From the NCBI GenBank assembly GCA_021151825.1, contig JAGKWQ010000007.1:1-64000 (forward strand): a stretch of 64,000 nucleotides of DNA. Direction: 5' to 3'. Positions within the stretch are counted from its first letter, which is position 1. Each line of letters starts with the position of its first letter. Both the position numbers and the translations under genes were made by a program. The stretch comes from Cellvibrionaceae bacterium. Lineage in GTDB: Bacteria; Pseudomonadota; Gammaproteobacteria; Pseudomonadales; Cellvibrionaceae. The notes beneath the pieces were generated by a model. It worked only from the letters and a program-made list of their open reading frames with translations, had not been told where the DNA came from and did no database searches. Positions 61,187 through 64,000 of this stretch are shown here, piece by piece.

Positions 61187-61699
61187 ATGAATATTTTCAG
61201 TGGGTTATTTCCTGTTTGTTATGGCCAATTTTATTTTATCTCCGATGTTGATTGGTATGGAGATATGAGGGCCTGTTTCTCAGCGCAGAAAAATGGTCTT
61301 TGTGGTGTTTCTGTGGAAGGCATCATCTTCTTTGTCACAGGGCTTCATACAGGAAATATAACGCTTACAATCAATTATCTGGATTCTGAACCTGATATTG
61401 ATGATTTACACAATGAGATTGTTGAAGCTTCATTTAAAGTTTCGGACTCGGGTATTAGATTGGAAGCATGGGGTGAAGAGGTTAAAGAAAAAATGCCCTT
61501 ATTGCCTGGAACCTACAGAATTAGGTACAGCGCTAAAAATTTTGGCTTGGCTGAGGAGTTGGGTAAATATGATAAGGGTGATGTAGAGTTTTACCGTATT
61601 GAAATATGGCCCGCGCCTTATGCTGAAGATAACATTATTAAGGTCACCACGGAAAGTGCAAAATATTGGCACTCAGAGGTCGAAAACTGTAAGGTTTAA
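61187..61699 (+). CDS. Unknown protein
   Basis: 170 residues from ATG 61187; a GTG at 61169 gives six more. Neither has a clear ribosome site. Beta-rich text with a late YRIEIWPAPYAEDNIIKVT. No family I can name with confidence; its neighbours suggest an immunity or stress role, which is a guess. Confidence 0.5.
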   Translation: MNIFSGLFPVCYGQFYFISDVDWYGDMRACFSAQKNGLCGVSVEGIIFFVTGLHTGNITLTINYLDSEPDIDDLHNEIVEASFKVSDSGIRLEAWGEEVKEKMPLLPGTYRIRYSAKNFGLAEELGKYDKGDVEFYRIEIWPAPYAEDNIIKVTTESAKYWHSEVENCKV

Positions 61700-61757
61700 C
61701 GATACCAAATCTGTTAAATACTAACTACTTGATAAGCACATGAAAAGGAAATATACC

Positions 61758-62123
61758 ATGAACGGAAATGCGAATCGTATTGAAGATATCAGTGTGGGCC
61801 AAATAATTTCGGTACTACTGTTATCTGTTTTTAGCGCTTTAATATTTGTTTCAATTTTTAGGTTGGTGCCAGGTTTTATTGAAACTTTTTCAGCTTTTGG
61901 TGATGAGTTACCTTTACCGACCAGAATTGTTTTGGGGCTTTATCCGTTTTACGCTTTTCTGGTTTTTATATCATTGGCCCCTTTCATTGTTGTTCTTATA
62001 AAGAAGCTGGATCTTAAGATAAGACGGAAAATGATGCCGTTATCTGTCGCTGTTCTTTCGTTAGCAGCTTTGTATTTTCTGTTTATGTTTTGGGCTGTTT
62101 ATTTGCCAGCGTTTAATCTTTAA
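61758..62123 (+). CDS. Three-helix membrane protein, unknown
   Basis: 121 residues from ATG 61758, which has AGGAA eight bases upstream. Three membrane segments (~15-38, 55-78 and 95-117). No family recognised. Confidence 0.6.
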   Translation: MNGNANRIEDISVGQIISVLLLSVFSALIFVSIFRLVPGFIETFSAFGDELPLPTRIVLGLYPFYAFLVFISLAPFIVVLIKKLDLKIRRKMMPLSVAVLSLAALYFLFMFWAVYLPAFNL

Positions 62124-62237
62124 TTGTTGTGATTTTGTGATGTGCTATTAGATGCTTCAGGTGGTGTTTTTGCGGGAAAAATTACCACGCATTGTTGGAT
62201 AAGTGTTGGAAAATAGAAAACTCTGTTAGGGGGAAAT

Positions 62238-62702
62238 ATGGCTCATCAATATACGACAGAAGTGGTTTGGAATCGCGGAGACCAAATTTTTTCAGATAAT
62301 AAATATAGCAGAGCTCATTTATTGAAATTCGACGGTGGTATTGAAGTTCAAGGATCTTCCTCACCACTGGTTGTACCTTTGCCTTATTCTGTGGAAAACG
62401 CTATTGACCCGGAAGAGGCGTTTATCTCGTCATTATCAAGCTGTCATATGCTGTGGTTTTTATCTATCGCGGTAAAGCATGGTTTTGTGGTGGATTCCTA
62501 TCATGATAATGCCGTTGGTGTTATGACGATGAATGAAAGGAAAAAGCTCTGGGTTTCAGAAGTCACTCTTAATCCATTCGTGGTTTTCTCGGGGGCAAAA
62601 ATTCCAGCACAGGAAGACATTCTACGAATGCATGATGAGGCACATGAAGAGTGCTTTATTGCTAATTCGGTAAAAAGTGCGGTGCGTATTGTTTCGCAGT
62701 AA
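62238..62702 (+). CDS. OsmC-family protein
   Basis: 154 residues. The redox cysteines of OsmC/Ohr are present: SSCHMLWFL (~73) and EECFIANS (~139). These enzymes reduce organic hydroperoxides with lipoyl or thiol donors. Sequence falls nearer the OsmC-like than the Ohr group, by eye. GGGGGA precedes the ATG. Confidence 0.88.
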   Translation: MAHQYTTEVVWNRGDQIFSDNKYSRAHLLKFDGGIEVQGSSSPLVVPLPYSVENAIDPEEAFISSLSSCHMLWFLSIAVKHGFVVDSYHDNAVGVMTMNERKKLWVSEVTLNPFVVFSGAKIPAQEDILRMHDEAHEECFIANSVKSAVRIVSQ

Positions 62703-62785
62703 AAAATACCTCATCCTGATTTTTGTAAAGCCTGGTGATGCAATTTAATGGTATGAATTAACAGTAACGTTTTCGAGATTAACCG

Positions 62786-63241
62786 ATGGGCAATGAATCT
62801 CTATTAATCAAAGGTGACGAGCTTCTTGAAGGTGGTCATTATGATGAAGCTTTCGCTACTTTTCTTGAGGCTGCTACCGCAGGGTGTGCTCATTCAATGT
62901 TGCGTTTGGGATTAATGTACACGCGAGGAGAGGGTGTAAAGTGCGACTACGACAAAGCGATTGAGTGGGAGTTAAAGGCTGCGGAGATGGGAGAGGTGAT
63001 TGCCTATTTGAATCTTGGGATATCGTACAGAATCAAAGGCGATATTCTCAGTGCTAAATGTTGGTTTGAAAAAGCCATTGGTGGTGGTGACGGTAGTGCC
63101 GCTATCGAGCTTGCAAAGCTTTATATGGTGAGTGCCAAAGAAAAGGCCAAAGTTTGGAAGTATTTAAATTTTGCGATCAATGCGGAAAATATGTGTGAAG
63201 CAGATATTGATGAGGCCAGGGAATTGCTTACAAAGCTATAG
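62786..63241 (+). CDS. Sel1-repeat protein
   Basis: 151 residues with two to three helical repeats of Sel1/TPR type (AHSMLRLGLMYTRGEGVKCD, AIEWELKAAEMGEV, AYLNLGISYRIKGD). No signal peptide. Such proteins mediate protein contacts; the partner is unknown. Confidence 0.78.
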   Translation: MGNESLLIKGDELLEGGHYDEAFATFLEAATAGCAHSMLRLGLMYTRGEGVKCDYDKAIEWELKAAEMGEVIAYLNLGISYRIKGDILSAKCWFEKAIGGGDGSAAIELAKLYMVSAKEKAKVWKYLNFAINAENMCEADIDEARELLTKL

Positions 63242-63293
63242 CTTTAGGTAGATCGTATATGTGTTGCGTTTATAAAAATCAAGGCAAATAAAA

Positions 63294-63668
63294 ATGGCAA
63301 AAAATCCTCCGTCTACAATTCCTGAATATATCCAGGCTGCTCCAGTTGAAGGGCATGCGCATTTATATCAGTTATATGAATTGCTCAAGAGTGTTGCACC
63401 AGAAGTGGAAGAGGCGATTAAGTGGGGTACTCCTTTTTTTATAGAGCCACGGTTTGTGTTTGCTTTTTCTGCGCACAAAGCGCACCTGAGTTTCGCTCCA
63501 CCTGCTGCGGTAATGGCAGCATTTGGTGCAGAATTGAAAGCACATAAAACCACTCAAAACACACTTCAGGTTCCTTACAAAAAACCATTGCCAGATGATT
63601 TAATTCGTCGAATGGCAGAATGTAGTTTGAAGCTTGTTAGTGAGCGTAAAGATGATTCTTTTTGGTAG
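63294..63668 (+). CDS. DUF1801 (YdhG/YdeI-like) protein
   Basis: 124 residues with EEAIKWGTPFFIE and FAFSAHKAHLSFA, family marks of DUF1801. The fold is like other YdhG proteins; function unknown. The next gene encodes another member. Confidence 0.82.
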   Translation: MAKNPPSTIPEYIQAAPVEGHAHLYQLYELLKSVAPEVEEAIKWGTPFFIEPRFVFAFSAHKAHLSFAPPAAVMAAFGAELKAHKTTQNTLQVPYKKPLPDDLIRRMAECSLKLVSERKDDSFW

Positions 63669-63740
63669 TTGTATGCCAATAATATTGTTTCTGAAGCAAT
63701 ATTATTGTGTATGAATAATTAAATACGATAGGAGTCTACA

Positions 63741-64000
63741 GTGAGTAAAGACACCAAGACCAATACAAACCCCAAAGTCGATGCATTTTTAGGCGGGGCA
63801 AAAAACTGGCAGGCAGAATTTGAAAAATTGCGCGCAATAGCTCTCGGTTGTAATTTGACCGAAGAGCTGAAATGGGGGCAGCCTTGTTATACTTTAGATA
63901 AGACTAATATTGTTTTGATTCACGGCTTTAAAGAATATTGCGCCTTTTTATTTTTTAAAGGTGCGTTGATCAAAGATCCAAAAAATATTCTGGTCCAGCA
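63741..64000 (+). CDS. YdeI-like DUF1801 protein, cut at the window edge
   Basis: The frame opens at GTG 63741 with TAGGAG upstream and reads VSKDTKTNTNPKVDAFLGG through EELKWGQPCYTL and IHGFKEYCAFLF to 64000 without a stop (86 codons). It matches the YdeI-type DUF1801 proteins. The 3' end is outside the window. It is 72 bp after the related gene and probably in one unit with it. Confidence 0.8.
   Translation, partial: MSKDTKTNTNPKVDAFLGGAKNWQAEFEKLRAIALGCNLTEELKWGQPCYTLDKTNIVLIHGFKEYCAFLFFKGALIKDPKNILVQ

Noticed and set aside
58600..64000. Chromosomal integron cassette array
   Set aside because: Small same-strand genes suggest it, but no attC-like repeats recur between them and gaps differ in sequence.

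Overview
The window looks like chromosome from a Gram-negative gammaproteobacterium, most like Cellvibrio or a relative. That placement is inferred from gene content: a moxR/DUF58/tgpA operon, a lipoprotein family-18 chitinase, Cti, a SoxR-type promoter, many c-di-GMP proteins and a lateral-type flagellar cluster. No rRNA, tRNA or CRISPR array was seen. One IS end sits at the left edge.

Region 1 (1-17 kb) starts with the tip of an IS3-family (IS150-group) element, cut by the window edge. Next comes the minus-strand operon moxR-DUF58-tgpA, then two membrane diguanylate cyclases with intact GGEEF and I-site, two exported alpha/beta hydrolases, a TatD-family nuclease, a GH18 chitinase lipoprotein, a SufE-like protein and a TraB/GumN-like membrane protein. 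The block ends with two decayed genes: an aspartate 4-decarboxylase lacking its N-terminus and a porin broken by one frameshift.

Region 2 (17-25 kb) carries the fatty-acid cis/trans isomerase Cti, an exported 811-residue protein with two c-type haem sites and repeated beta-rich domains, an arylamine N-acetyltransferase and TcdA. The acetyltransferase has a SoxR/MerR-type promoter with a 19-bp spacer. A 25-bp-class hairpin precedes the haem protein gene.

Region 3 (25-33 kb) is a signalling cluster: a FixJ-type regulator, a chemoreceptor, CheR, a REC-EAL phosphodiesterase and, overlapping it, a 1030-residue hybrid kinase with a C-terminal HPt domain. The layout recalls the Roc/Sad and VieSA c-di-GMP phosphorelays, here combined with a chemoreceptor and its methyltransferase.

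Region 4 (33-43 kb) is an accessory zone of small genes: DUF1877, MdaB with a divergent AraC regulator, GNAT, GFA, LysE-type exporter, 2OG-Fe(II) oxygenase and several unknowns. Two copies of an ~80-bp inverted repeat flank one small gene. Two paralogous PilZ genes lead into the flagellar cluster.

Region 5 (43.5-58.5 kb) is a flagellar cluster in two divergent arms: fliMNPQR-flhBA on minus, and a sigma54 activator (lafK-like)-fliEFGHIJ-flgMN on plus. The gene order, the local sigma54 activator, the lack of fliO and the lack of flhF/fleN match lateral-type systems. FliM has no N-terminal CheY-binding peptide. Rod, hook, filament, stator and fliA genes are not in the window.

Region 6 (58.6-64 kb) is a run of small plus-strand genes: a DUF4823 lipoprotein, an orphan SymE-like toxin, a DUF4124 protein, an Imm32-like protein, OsmC, Sel1-repeat and two YdeI/YdhG-type proteins, the last cut by the window edge.
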